Assembly (NCBI RefSeq): GCF_021531255.1
Contig: NZ_JAFBIO010000012.1
Span: 1 to 50,769 of the forward strand
Origin: Allofournierella massiliensis
Lineage (GTDB): Bacteria > Bacillota > Clostridia > Oscillospirales > Ruminococcaceae
DNA: 50,769 nt
Reading direction: 5' to 3'
Positions within the stretch are counted from its first letter, which is position 1. The number at the start of each line of letters is the position of its first letter. Below the pieces are notes generated by a model that saw only the letters and a list, made by a program, of their open reading frames with translations, did no database searches and was not told the DNA's origin. Made by a program: the position numbers and the translations under genes. Positions 17,505 to 25,987 of this stretch are shown piece after piece.

Positions 17505-17538
17505 GCGAAAAGCCGGCCGCCTAAACAGGCGGCCGGCC
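17505..17538 (-). terminator. Intra-operon stem-loop between the hydroxyacid dehydrogenase and glxR
   Basis: Minus strand GCCGGCCGCC/GGCGGCCGGCT is followed by TTTTCG. The short T run suggests partial termination or an RNA-processing barrier rather than a full stop, since glxR follows. Confidence 0.6.
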
Positions 17539-17558
17539 AGGCGCTTTGCCGCGGCTTT

Positions 17559-18524
17559 TTACTTGTTCACCACGTTGATGGGCTTGCCATCCAGGTAAGC
17601 CTTCACGTTGTCCACGGTGATATCCATGATCCGCTGACGGGCTTCCTTGGCACCCCAGGACATATGGGGAGTGATGATGCAGTTGGGAGCGGTGAGCAGA
17701 GGGTTATCCGCCTTGATGGGCTCGGTGTACACCACGTCCAGGCCGGCAGCGGACAGCTTGCCGGACTTCAGGGCGTCGGTCACATCCTGCTCGTCGATGA
17801 GCTGACCGCGGGAGTTGTTGATCAGGATAGCGCCGTCCTTCATCTTGGCGATGGTATCCTTGTTGATCATCTTCTCGTTGTCCGCAGTGAGGTTGCAGTG
17901 CAGGAAGATCACGTCGGACTGGGCCAGCAGGGTATCCAGATCCACATACTCGGCAATAGCCTTGCCGGAATCATTGGGATACAGGTCGTAAGCCAGCACC
18001 TTCATGCCCAGAGCCTTGGCGATGCGGCCGGTGGTCTGGCCAATGCGGCCGAAGCCGATGATGCCGGCAGTCTTGCCGTCCAGCTCGATGAGGGGGTAAT
18101 CCCAGTAGCACCAGTCGATGTGATTGGCCCACTTGCCCTCCTGAACGGTCTGGCTGTGATGGCCGATGTGATGGCAGATCTCCAGCAGCAGAGCGATGGC
18201 GTACTGGCCAACGCAGGCAGTGCCGTAGGTGGGAACGTTGCAGACCAGGATGCCCTTTTCCTTGGCGTAGTTGTAATCAGCCACATTGTAGCCGGTAGCC
18301 AGGAAGGCGATCAGCTTCATGTTGGGGCACTTGTCGATGGTCTCTTTGGTGATGGGGGTCTTGTTGGTGATGACCACCTCGGCATCGCCGATCCGCTCGG
18401 CAATGATGGGGGCTTCCACATAGGAAGTGCGGTCATAAACCGTTACTTCACCCAGCTCCTCCAGGCCCTTCCAGCTCAGATCGCCCGGGTTCTCGGTGTA
18501 ACCGTCCAGAACTACGATTTTCAT
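17559..18524 (-). CDS. D-2-hydroxyacid dehydrogenase (glycerate/hydroxypyruvate reductase-like)
   Basis: A 321-residue NAD-dependent 2-hydroxyacid dehydrogenase. The Rossmann motif is GIIGFGRIGQTTGRIAKALG, and the catalytic triad sits in NNSRGQLID (Arg), VYTEPI (Glu) and TPHMSWGA (His). Within this operon it probably interconverts hydroxypyruvate and D-glycerate, complementing the tartronate semialdehyde reductase. The start ATG 18524 has AAAGGA upstream; a longer ORF would overlap the upstream gene and is not used. D-lactate or another 2-oxoacid remains possible. Confidence 0.88.
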   Translation of the reverse strand: MKIVVLDGYTENPGDLSWKGLEELGEVTVYDRTSYVEAPIIAERIGDAEVVITNKTPITKETIDKCPNMKLIAFLATGYNVADYNYAKEKGILVCNVPTYGTACVGQYAIALLLEICHHIGHHSQTVQEGKWANHIDWCYWDYPLIELDGKTAGIIGFGRIGQTTGRIAKALGMKVLAYDLYPNDSGKAIAEYVDLDTLLAQSDVIFLHCNLTADNEKMINKDTIAKMKDGAILINNSRGQLIDEQDVTDALKSGKLSAAGLDVVYTEPIKADNPLLTAPNCIITPHMSWGAKEARQRIMDITVDNVKAYLDGKPINVVNK

Positions 18525-18564
18525 ATGGCAGCATTCCTTTCTACCCCTTTCGGGGCCCGATATC

Positions 18565-19461
18565 TCAGTCTTCCAGCAGAGCCCAGGCGCGCTTGAGAAC
18601 ACGCTTGGTGTTAGCCAGAACAATATCCTCGTCTTCGCCGGGGCGCAGGGTCACTTCCATAGACAGCACATAGGGCTCTTCCGCATTGAAGAAGCCTTCC
18701 TGCTTGAGCACACGCAGGAAGTCCAGCAGCTCGGGGGTATCGTTGGCGCTGTTGGGGTAGCCCATACGGGGATGCAGGTCGCCGTAGCCGTCGCAGCCGG
18801 GCTTTACCACCGCGTTGCCGAAATGGAAATGGGTGATGTAGGGCCGCAGGGTGCGGATGACGAACTTGCTGGTCTCGTAGGTGGTGGGGAAATGGCTCAG
18901 GTCCACCAGCAGGCCGAAGTTGCTGTGGGTGGTGCGCATATCGGCGGCAAACTGAGCGGCATAGGGAGCAGGGCCGATCAGGGCAGCCTTGTCCATGTCG
19001 TAGTCAAAAACTTCCAGCTCCACATTCATACCCTTGGTGGCGGCATAGTCGCAGACCTTGCGGGTGGTCTTGAGCAGCTGCTGATAGGCCTCGGCCTTGG
19101 TGGCCTCTTCCCACTTGCCGGCCAGGAAGGCAATTCCCTTGGCGCCCAGGTACTCGGCCTCGTCCACCGCTTCCAGCAGGGTGGCTTCCGCCTTCAGGCG
19201 CTCGTTTTCGTCAATGGCGTTGGGGTTCAGCTTGGGTCCCAGCAGACGGGGCTGAGCGCCATAGCAAACCTTCAGGTGGCTCTGCTCCAGGATCGCCTTG
19301 GCCTCGGCGTTGGCCTCGGGGCTGCCATAGCCCTTGAGCTCGATGGCGCCAAAGAAATCATCCCTGGCAATTGCCTTCAGGGATTCCATGGGAGCCCGGT
19401 TGGGGAAGCTCATCCACTGGATGGTGCCAACCTGGAAATATTTCTGAATGGGGTCTTTCAT
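18565..19461 (-). CDS. Hydroxypyruvate isomerase-like TIM-barrel protein
   Basis: A 298-residue member of the sugar phosphate isomerase/epimerase (AP-endonuclease 2) superfamily. A likely metal tetrad can be seen: Glu in NVELEVFDYD, Asp and His in LLVDLSHFPTTYE, His in THFHFGN and Glu in LSMEVTLRPGED. Encoded between the carboligase and the hydroxyacid dehydrogenase, the most economical role is isomerisation of tartronate semialdehyde to hydroxypyruvate (Hyi function). Residue-level homology to E. coli Hyi (258 residues) is not obvious by eye, so another keto-sugar acid is possible. Confidence 0.75.
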   Translation of the reverse strand: MKDPIQKYFQVGTIQWMSFPNRAPMESLKAIARDDFFGAIELKGYGSPEANAEAKAILEQSHLKVCYGAQPRLLGPKLNPNAIDENERLKAEATLLEAVDEAEYLGAKGIAFLAGKWEEATKAEAYQQLLKTTRKVCDYAATKGMNVELEVFDYDMDKAALIGPAPYAAQFAADMRTTHSNFGLLVDLSHFPTTYETSKFVIRTLRPYITHFHFGNAVVKPGCDGYGDLHPRMGYPNSANDTPELLDFLRVLKQEGFFNAEEPYVLSMEVTLRPGEDEDIVLANTKRVLKRAWALLED

Positions 19462-19518
19462 GGGTTTTCTCCTTTCGCTGAGCAGGTATCGGTTCTCTTT
19501 GCCCGGTGGGCAGGGACG

Positions 19519-19546
19519 CCCGCCGCCCCGAAAAGGGAGCGGCGGG
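19519..19546 (-). terminator. Intergenic hairpin after gcl
   Basis: CCCGCCGC ... GCGGCGGG pairs around a short loop but lacks a T run on the minus strand. It more likely stabilises the upstream mRNA end or limits read-through than acts as a full terminator. Confidence 0.4.
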
Positions 19547-19581
19547 TGGCCTGGGATGCCCTGAGCAAAGGGGCAAGCAAA

Positions 19582-21276
19582 TTATTCCTCGGGAGCCCAA
19601 CTCTTGATGTTGGCGATGGAACCGCCCATATCGCACAGCTGAGTCTTGATGCAGATGGCGTCGATCAGGTAGCAGCGGCCGGAAGCCTCGGTGGAAGCCT
19701 TGGCGCGAACCAGGGCAGCCTGCAGCTCCTCGGGGCTGAAGACGCGCTCGGCCACGCAGCCGTAAGCCTCGCCCAGCTTGACGTAGTCGATGGTGCCATC
19801 CTGGTTGTAGGGCATCTCAACGGCGTACTCGAAGCCGTAGCCCTTCTGGTTCTGACGGATCAGGCCCAGGTAAGCGTTGTTCACAACCACCACGATGATG
19901 GGCTTCTTGAAGGCGGTAGCCACGGCGATCTCCTCGCCCATGAAGGTGAGGCCGAAGTCGCCCACGACGGTGACGCTGTTGCAGTCAGGACGGGCAACCT
20001 TCACGCCGAAGGCAGCGGGAACTTCGTAGCCCAGGGTGCCGGCGCCGCCGGAAGGCAGGTACTTGCAGGGCTTGTCGATCTTCTGCAGCTGGCCGCCCCA
20101 GATCTGGGTGATGCCGCAGCCGGCAGTGAAGTAGGTCTCGGCGTCGAAGGCCTCATTGACTTCCTGGAACACACGATGAGGCATCATGGGGCTGCAGGCA
20201 TAGTCGGTCTTGCGGGCCAGCTGCTGGCGCAGGGCGGGCAGCTCGGCGGCGCGGGCGGGGTTGATGGGCTTCAGGCCCTGGGCCTTGACCTCTTCGATGA
20301 GAGCCTCGGTGGCCAACTTGGCGTCGGAAACGATGCCCAGGGTGGGCTCGAAGACCATGCCGATCTGGCTGGGCTCAATGTTGATGTGGATGAACTTGCG
20401 GTCGCCGCAGTAGGTCTTCAGATCGCCGGTGTGACGGTCGGAGAAGCGGTTGCCGATGGCCAGAACCAGGTCGGAATCCAGCATGACCCGGTTGCCGATG
20501 GGCTGGCCAACCTGGATGCCGGCATGACCGGCGTTGAGGGGATGATCCTCGGGGATGCCGCCCTTGGCCTGGTAGGTGGTGATGACGGGGATCTGCAGCA
20601 TCTCGGCCAGCTCCACGACCTTGTCGCAGCACTCGCTGATGAAGCAGCCGCCGCCCATGATGATGACGGGGCTCTTGCTCTCGCCGATCATCTTGACAGC
20701 TTCCTTGATCTTGGCCAGGTCGGGCTTGACCACGGGGATCTCACGGGGCACATAAGTATCGATGTCGAAGTCCAGCTCGGCGTTCTGCACATTGAGGGGG
20801 AACTCAATGAGAACAGGGCCGGGGCGGCCTTCCCGCATCACATAGAAAGCCTCGTTCATGATGGCGGGCAGATCCTCGGGCTTCATGACGCACCAAGCCT
20901 TCTTGGTGACGGTCTTGGCGATGTCCGGCATATCCACGCACTGGAAGGGCTCCTGCTTGAGCTGGTTGGTGTTGGCCTGGCCCACCACGCAGAAGACGGG
21001 CATGGAGTCGATGTAGGCAGTGTACAGACCAGTGACGAAGTTGGTGGCGCCGGGGCCGGCAGAGCAGATGGCCAGAGCGGGCTCGTGCTTGGCGCGCTGA
21101 TAACCGTCGGCCGCATGGACGCAGGCCTCCTCATGACGCATGGTGAAGTGCTCAATGGGAGCGCCCTCCATGTACTGATACACAGGGTTGATGGCGGCGC
21201 CGGGGATACCGAAGGCGGTGGTGATGCCTTCCTTGACCATGATCTCGACCATGGCCTGTGCGGCTTTCATTTTCAT
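19582..21276 (-). CDS. gcl: Glyoxylate carboligase (ThDP-dependent)
   Basis: A 564-residue thiamine-diphosphate enzyme condensing two glyoxylate to tartronate semialdehyde and CO2. Gcl-like wording runs through it: ITTAFGIPGAAINP, IGNRFSDRHTGD, HINIEPSQIGMVFEP, LGIVSDAKLA, and the ThDP/Mg segment GDFGLTFMGEEIAVA to NNAYLGLIRQNQ. Strikingly, the position that is Val51 in E. coli Gcl is Glu49 here (RHEEACVHAADGY), the canonical proton-relay glutamate of other ThDP enzymes. The neighbours argue for Gcl function, but acetolactate-type chemistry is not excluded. It leads the operon behind a strong ribosome site (AAGGAG). Confidence 0.85.
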   Translation of the reverse strand: MKMKAAQAMVEIMVKEGITTAFGIPGAAINPVYQYMEGAPIEHFTMRHEEACVHAADGYQRAKHEPALAICSAGPGATNFVTGLYTAYIDSMPVFCVVGQANTNQLKQEPFQCVDMPDIAKTVTKKAWCVMKPEDLPAIMNEAFYVMREGRPGPVLIEFPLNVQNAELDFDIDTYVPREIPVVKPDLAKIKEAVKMIGESKSPVIIMGGGCFISECCDKVVELAEMLQIPVITTYQAKGGIPEDHPLNAGHAGIQVGQPIGNRVMLDSDLVLAIGNRFSDRHTGDLKTYCGDRKFIHINIEPSQIGMVFEPTLGIVSDAKLATEALIEEVKAQGLKPINPARAAELPALRQQLARKTDYACSPMMPHRVFQEVNEAFDAETYFTAGCGITQIWGGQLQKIDKPCKYLPSGGAGTLGYEVPAAFGVKVARPDCNSVTVVGDFGLTFMGEEIAVATAFKKPIIVVVVNNAYLGLIRQNQKGYGFEYAVEMPYNQDGTIDYVKLGEAYGCVAERVFSPEELQAALVRAKASTEASGRCYLIDAICIKTQLCDMGGSIANIKSWAPEE

Positions 21277-21426
21277 TGCGATGTCTCTCCTTTTCTTTCT
21301 CCTTAGTGGGGAACGGTCAAAATACTGCTTTTTACCGAAATCTTTTGCCGGCCGCCCGGGAACATCTCCCTTTCGCGCCGGAAAATTTCAATAATTAAAA
21401 CAATATTTTATGCTTACTCTGCTTTA

Positions 21427-21454
21427 AGTATAATCATTCCAAAAAAGTTTGCAA
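21427..21454 (-). promoter_or_regulatory. Predicted promoter of the gcl operon
   Basis: Minus-strand TTGCAA (21449-21454), 16-base spacer, TATACT (21427-21432), about 150 bases before the gcl start. It shares the 413-base divergent region with the iclR promoter; the rest of that region is AT-rich without a gene. Confidence 0.6.
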
Positions 21455-21531
21455 GGGAAAGAAAGGCTTTTTTTCGTTTTCTATTTTTTGCCCAATTTCT
21501 CCCCCCCGCTTTGTGGGGATTGCTGTAAGAT

Positions 21532-21548
21532 ATTTCGATTTTCGAAAT
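21532..21548. promoter_or_regulatory. Perfect inverted repeat, candidate IclR operator
   Basis: ATTTCGA-ttt-TCGAAAT lies between the divergent gcl and iclR promoters. Position and symmetry fit an IclR-family dimer site. Confidence 0.5.
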
Positions 21549-21584
21549 AAAAATTTATTATTCAATATTTGTTGGTTTTATATA

Positions 21585-21612
21585 TTGTAATTTGCCCGCA
21601 ATCGATTACAAT
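21585..21612 (+). promoter_or_regulatory. Predicted iclR promoter containing an inverted repeat
   Basis: TTGTAA (21585-21590), 16-base spacer, TACAAT (21607-21612). The same bases form an inverted repeat TTGTAAT ... ATTACAA (13-base spacer), so a bound repressor would block the promoter; autoregulation is likely. Confidence 0.55.
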
Positions 21613-21689
21613 AAAAGCTAAAATACCGGCGCAAATCAAGCCGGCCCCATGGGCCGTACCGGCTTTTGCGCCCCACAGGGGGGTTCGTC

Positions 21690-22529
21690 ATGCCCGGCCA
21701 GGCCGAAAAAGAAAAAAGCAAGGCTTCCATTTCCAATCAGTCTTCCGAAAAACTGCTGCAGCTCATCGAATTTCTCAGCGAGCAGGAAGAGCCGCTGCGC
21801 CTTCTGGATATTTCCCGGCAGACGGGCATGAACCAGAGCACTGCCAGCCGTTTCCTTTCCGCCCTGAAAAGCCGGGGTTATGTGGCCCAGAATTTCCAGA
21901 ACGGGAAGTACTCCCTTACCTATAAGATCTGCCGCATCGCCAACAATGTGAGCAGCCGGATGGACATGCGCCATGTGAGCCTACCCTACCTGCGCAGCCT
22001 GAGCCAGATCTTTGGCTGCACCAGCAACCTGGTGGTGGAATACGACCTGTCGGTGATGTACCTGGAGGTGGTGGCCGGCCCCCGGCAGATGCTGGTTCCC
22101 CTGCAGCGGATCGGCATTGTGGCGCCCCTGCACTGCACCAGCGCCGGCAAATTGATCCTGACCGAATTCAGCGCCGAAAAAATGCAGGAGCTGCTCAAGG
22201 TGAAGGGGCTGCCCAAATACACCGAGCATACCATCACCACCGAGGAGGGACTGCGGCGGGAACTGGCCGAAGTGGCCCGGCTGGGCTATGCCTTTGACAA
22301 TGAGGAATGCGAACTGGGCACCCGCTGCGTAGCGGCTCCCCTGCGGGATTTCTCGGGCCGGGTTGTGGGCGCCATCAGCGTGAACGGGCCGGTGGTGCTG
22401 ATGACCGACGAATACATCCAGCAAAAACTGCCCCAGCTGCTGGCCATTGCGGGCGAGATCAGCGCCCACCTGGGCTATGAGCAGGGTGAAACTGAACGGG
22501 ACGGAAGATCATCCCCTCTCCCCTATTGA
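21690..22529 (+). CDS. IclR-family transcriptional regulator
   Basis: A 279-residue regulator with an N-terminal winged helix (residues about 20-80; LLDISRQTGMNQSTASRFLSALKSRGYV) and a C-terminal GAF-like effector domain (LHCTSAGKLILTEF, GYAFDNEECELGTRCVAAPL). IclR proteins such as AllR sense glyoxylate or related acids, and this gene diverges from the glyoxylate carboligase operon, so control of that operon is the obvious proposal. ATG 21690 is preceded by AGGGGGG; an upstream TTG at 21666 is less likely. It ends at a terminator shared with the convergent TRAP permease. Confidence 0.92.
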   Translation: MPGQAEKEKSKASISNQSSEKLLQLIEFLSEQEEPLRLLDISRQTGMNQSTASRFLSALKSRGYVAQNFQNGKYSLTYKICRIANNVSSRMDMRHVSLPYLRSLSQIFGCTSNLVVEYDLSVMYLEVVAGPRQMLVPLQRIGIVAPLHCTSAGKLILTEFSAEKMQELLKVKGLPKYTEHTITTEEGLRRELAEVARLGYAFDNEECELGTRCVAAPLRDFSGRVVGAISVNGPVVLMTDEYIQQKLPQLLAIAGEISAHLGYEQGETERDGRSSPLPY

Positions 22530-22537
22530 TAAAACCA

Positions 22538-22574
22538 GAAAGAGCGCTCTGCCCCAAGGGGCAGAGCGCTCTTT
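22538..22574. terminator. Bidirectional terminator between iclR and the TRAP permease
   Basis: AAAGAGCGCTCTGCCCC-AAG-GGGCAGAGCGCTCTTT is a perfect 17-base-pair stem between two convergent genes. Confidence 0.9.
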
Positions 22575-22618
22575 GCATCTGTCAGAGCACGTCCCGCCAA
22601 TCGACGATGCTCCGATTA

Positions 22619-24511
22619 TCAGGCTGCCTGTGCGGCCGCTTTCTTCTTGCGGCTCCACTGGATGCCCAGGAGCGCCAGCATGAGCACCACGCCCAGAATA
22701 TCGCTGTAGAATTCCGGAATGACCAGGCATATGGCTGCCGCCACCGCCAGCGGACGTTCTATCAGCTTCATGGGTGCGATACCGTGGCCTATCAGCGCCA
22801 TGCTCAAGCCATAGGCGCCGATCAGGCAGGTGACTGCCACCTGAATGATCTCCAGCGCGCTGCCTACGCCCAGCATGGCAGGGCTATATACAAAGGTATA
22901 GGGGATCAGGAAGATGATGAAACTGTACTTGAAAGCTTCCAGGCCCAGCTTCCACATATTGTCGCCCACGATACCGGCCGCGGTGAAGGAGGAAAGCGCC
23001 ACCGGCGGGGTAATCATGGAGAGGTTGGCAAAGTAGAACACAAAGAAGTGCGCTGCCAGGGCAGGCACGCCCAGCTTGATGATGCTGGGGCAGAGCAGGG
23101 TGGCAGACATGATATAGGCCGCGCTGGTGGGCATACCCATGCCCAGAACCAGTGCCATGAGCATGGTGGCCACCAGAGCCAGCAGAAGGCTGTTGCTAGC
23201 CAGGGCATTGATCATGCTGGAGAAGCGGATGCCCAGGCCGGTAGCCGTGATCTGGCCCACAATGATGCCGGCCAGCGCGCAGGGCAGGGTCACGATGACC
23301 GCCTGACGGCCGGTGGAGACCAGAGCCTTGAGCAGCTCATAAAAGCTGAGGCGGGTATCCTTCCGGATCATGCACAGCAGGATCAGGGCGATGGTGGCAT
23401 AGGTGCAGCAGCGCATCATGGAGCCGCCCTGGATGATCAGAACCACCAGTACCACCACGCTCAGCAACAGATGGATGTGGCTGATGATGGCGCGGCGGCA
23501 GTCCGCCACATTGATATCAGGCTTCTGCAGGCCGTTTTTCTTGGAATACATATCCACCAGAAAATACAGGGCCGCCAGGAAAATGAAGGAAGGAATCACG
23601 GCCGCCAGCATGATGGTGGGATAGCTGATACCGGCCATATCCACCATAATAAAGGCAGCGGCACCCATTACCGGGGGAATCAGCTGGCCGGCAGTACCGC
23701 CAATGGCCAAAATGCTGCCGGTAAAGCGGTTGTCAAAGCCCTGCTGCTTCATGGGCTCGTACATGATGGTACCAATCGAGGCCACATTGCCGGGGGCGCT
23801 GCCCGAGATCATACCGAACAGAGCCGAGGCCACGATGGTGGCTTTGCCCGAACCGCCGTTAGCCTTACGGGTAAACAGAGTGGAAATATTCACGAAGAGC
23901 TGACCGGCCGGGGTCGCCGTGAGGAAAGCGCCGAACAGCAGGAAGTAGAACACCGTACCACAGGCAGTGCTCACCGGCGAGCCGAAAATGCCGCCGGTGG
24001 AGAAAACCTGCACTTCGATAAACTTGGAGAAGGGCATGTTGGAGTGAGCCAGCATACCGGGCAGCATTTCACCCCAGAAGCCATAGGCAATGAATACCAG
24101 CACAATGATGGTGAGGGCCATATTTACAGCCCGCCGGCTGCACTCAATAAGCAGCAGGATCATCACCACAGCCACCACATTGTCCATGGGGGTCAGGGGG
24201 TCCACAAACGCCATCCGGGTGTCGTACCGCTCTCCATTCAGCAGCATGTAAATGCCGCAGAGGACGGTGGCGGCAAAGAAGATATACTCATACCATTTGG
24301 GCCAGTACACCTGCCCCTTGGGGACCTTATTTTTCTTCAGCAGGGGGAAGCTCAGGAAAACCAGACCCATGCCGAAGCAAACATGGACGGGCCGCATGAT
24401 CAGGGCGCTGTAGGAGCCCCGGACAACCACCCACAGCTGGAACGCTACCCAGAGCAGCGCCCATAGGGCGGCAGGATTGCAGAAAGTTTGGATGTATTTA
24501 TTCTTTTTCAC
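22619..24511 (-). CDS. TRAP transporter fused permease (DctQM type, TAXI system)
   Basis: A 630-residue integral membrane protein with the small (DctQ) and large (DctM) TRAP subunits fused, as is normal for TAXI-type systems. Many hydrophobic segments are visible, with DctM signatures such as GMISGSAPGNVASIGT, IPPVMGAAAFIMVD, LGMGMPTSAAYIM and ANLSMITPPVAL. It uses a sodium gradient to import a solute delivered by the binding protein encoded just upstream. The Lys/Ala-rich tail (RKKKAAAQAA) is cytosolic. Substrate is unknown; known TAXI substrates include dicarboxylates and glutamate. Confidence 0.93.
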   Translation of the reverse strand: MKKNKYIQTFCNPAALWALLWVAFQLWVVVRGSYSALIMRPVHVCFGMGLVFLSFPLLKKNKVPKGQVYWPKWYEYIFFAATVLCGIYMLLNGERYDTRMAFVDPLTPMDNVVAVVMILLLIECSRRAVNMALTIIVLVFIAYGFWGEMLPGMLAHSNMPFSKFIEVQVFSTGGIFGSPVSTACGTVFYFLLFGAFLTATPAGQLFVNISTLFTRKANGGSGKATIVASALFGMISGSAPGNVASIGTIMYEPMKQQGFDNRFTGSILAIGGTAGQLIPPVMGAAAFIMVDMAGISYPTIMLAAVIPSFIFLAALYFLVDMYSKKNGLQKPDINVADCRRAIISHIHLLLSVVVLVVLIIQGGSMMRCCTYATIALILLCMIRKDTRLSFYELLKALVSTGRQAVIVTLPCALAGIIVGQITATGLGIRFSSMINALASNSLLLALVATMLMALVLGMGMPTSAAYIMSATLLCPSIIKLGVPALAAHFFVFYFANLSMITPPVALSSFTAAGIVGDNMWKLGLEAFKYSFIIFLIPYTFVYSPAMLGVGSALEIIQVAVTCLIGAYGLSMALIGHGIAPMKLIERPLAVAAAICLVIPEFYSDILGVVLMLALLGIQWSRKKKAAAQAA

Positions 24512-24534
24512 GTTTTTCTCCCTTTTTCATTCCG

Positions 24535-24571
24535 AAAAAGCAAGCGGGCCCCGGACCCCGGGGCCCGCTTG
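24535..24571 (-). terminator. Attenuating hairpin between binding protein and permease
   Basis: Minus strand CAAGCGGGCCCC/GGGGCCCGCTTG followed by CTTTTTC sits between the TAXI binding-protein gene and the permease gene. It would let the binding protein be made in excess, a common arrangement. Confidence 0.7.
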
Positions 24572-24584
24572 TTCCGCTGACAGA

Positions 24585-25634
24585 TCAGAGCAAACCGGCT
24601 TCCTTATAATATTTTTCGGCACCGGGATGCAGGGGGATGCCCAGACCGGCCTCATCGGCGGCAGTCTCAGGGCTGAAACGCTGGAGGGCAGTATGTCCGG
24701 CGTTCACGTCGGCCGCGTTCTCGCACATGGCCTTGGCCAGGTCATAGGCCACTTCGTCGCTCAGATCCGAAGTGCAGAACAGGTTGGAGGTAACGCCAAA
24801 GGTGGACAGATCCTCATCCTGCCCATTGAAGCTGCCGGCAGGCAGGGTCTCGGGGCTGAAGCCCTTTTCGTTCACAAAGGTGTCGATCATTTCCTGGGGG
24901 AACTGGATGAAGGTCATGTCGGTGGTGGAGGCCAGCTCGGTCATGGCCGCATGTCCCTGGGTGATGTTGTGGCAGATAAAGTCGGTACGGCCGTCCTTGA
25001 TATTCTCCACGCTGGTGGTCCAGTCGGCGTATTCCACCGTGCCGCCCCAGGAGATGATATCGTCAAAGGTCATGCCGTAGTATTCCAGAATCATGCCGGT
25101 GACCACGTTGCCCATGTTGCCGGCAGGCAGGCAGCTGATGTTGACGGGCAGATGCTTTTCCGCCACTTCGGCCAGGTCGGTCCAGCCTGCATCGGTGCGG
25201 ACCACCGCCACATAATAGAAGGTATCCAGATAACCGGCAATGCCTCTCAGGTTATCATAGGCCTCGGTGTACAGCCCCTCGCCGTTATACGCCCATTTGC
25301 AGGACATGTTGTAGCCAATACCCAGCTGATAGGCCCCTTGAGCCACCTGAATGGGGTTGGAGGTGGCGCCGCCTTCGGCAGCGGCATTGACCATGGAGCC
25401 CGAGGGCAGGCCCTTGGTGAGGACCTCGCTGAGGGTGGCACCGTAGGAATACCAGGAGGTGCCGGAGGAACTGGTGACCAGGTCCAGAGCGACCGGTTCG
25501 CCCGAAACAGCCCCGCCGGAAGCGGCGCCGCCGGATGTGGCCGATGCCTGAGAAGAAGACCCGGAAGAACCGCAGGCCGTCATCAGGCTTGCAGCCATGG
25601 TCAGGGCAAGTACTGTTGCAAGCAGCTTTTTCAT
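24585..25634 (-). CDS. TAXI-family TRAP solute-binding lipoprotein
   Basis: A 349-residue secreted binding protein. The N-terminus MKKLLATVLALTMAASLMTAC is a lipoprotein signal with the lipobox Cys at 21, followed by a Ser/Gly/Ala-rich linker to about residue 48. The mature domain shows TAXI features: SSSGTSWYSYGATLSEVL, an internal GAYQLGIGYN, and the C-terminal HPGAEKYYKEAGLL. It would capture the solute at the outer face and hand it to the permease encoded next. It lies downstream of the flavoprotein and [2Fe-2S] genes in the same operon. Confidence 0.93.
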   Translation of the reverse strand: MKKLLATVLALTMAASLMTACGSSGSSSQASATSGGAASGGAVSGEPVALDLVTSSSGTSWYSYGATLSEVLTKGLPSGSMVNAAAEGGATSNPIQVAQGAYQLGIGYNMSCKWAYNGEGLYTEAYDNLRGIAGYLDTFYYVAVVRTDAGWTDLAEVAEKHLPVNISCLPAGNMGNVVTGMILEYYGMTFDDIISWGGTVEYADWTTSVENIKDGRTDFICHNITQGHAAMTELASTTDMTFIQFPQEMIDTFVNEKGFSPETLPAGSFNGQDEDLSTFGVTSNLFCTSDLSDEVAYDLAKAMCENAADVNAGHTALQRFSPETAADEAGLGIPLHPGAEKYYKEAGLL

Positions 25635-25689
25635 GTGTTTTACCTCTTTTCTCTTTTCAATTTGATCCGCTGTGTTTCAGCGGTCTTAT

Positions 25690-25983
25690 TCAATCTCTGC
25701 ACACCACCAGGTCCCGCACCCGCTTCCCATCCGCAGGAGACAGATGAATGACCTCGGTTTGGGGATCTACCTGTTTGGCACAGGCCAGCACCTGGCTGCC
25801 GTTGAGCTTGCAGACACAGCGCCCGCAGATGGCCTGGCAGCAGGAGGAATGCCGGTAATATGCCAGGGTGTGATCCAGATGGGTATAGATGTAATCCAGG
25901 ATATCCATAACCGTCATGGTTCGGGCAAAGGGCGGCACTTCATAAACAGCCAATCCGCTGCTTTTTTCAATTTCCACTTTCAT
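25690..25983 (-). CDS. Small [2Fe-2S] FrdB/SdhB N-domain-like protein
   Basis: A 97-residue protein resembling only the N-terminal plant-type ferredoxin domain of succinate dehydrogenase/fumarate reductase iron-sulfur subunits. The cluster motif CCQAICGRCVCKLNGSQVLAC fits C-x4-C-x2-C-x11-C, as in FrdB. The C-terminal domain with [4Fe-4S] and [3Fe-4S] clusters, needed for electron flow to quinone, is absent. It starts 4 bases after the flavoprotein stop, so the two are translated together and probably form a two-subunit soluble enzyme. The gene is easily missed because it is short. Confidence 0.85.
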   Translation of the reverse strand: MKVEIEKSSGLAVYEVPPFARTMTVMDILDYIYTHLDHTLAYYRHSSCCQAICGRCVCKLNGSQVLACAKQVDPQTEVIHLSPADGKRVRDLVVCRD

Positions 25984-25987
25984 AGCC

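Noticed and set aside
18772-21306. An 844-codon open frame on the plus strand opposite gcl and the isomerase-like gene
   Set aside because: Shadow of the minus-strand genes; no ribosome site, repetitive Gly/Leu/His composition and no recognisable domain.
22526-24466. A 646-codon open frame on the plus strand opposite the TRAP permease
   Set aside because: Antisense to a membrane protein, His/Gln-rich translation, begins inside a terminator.
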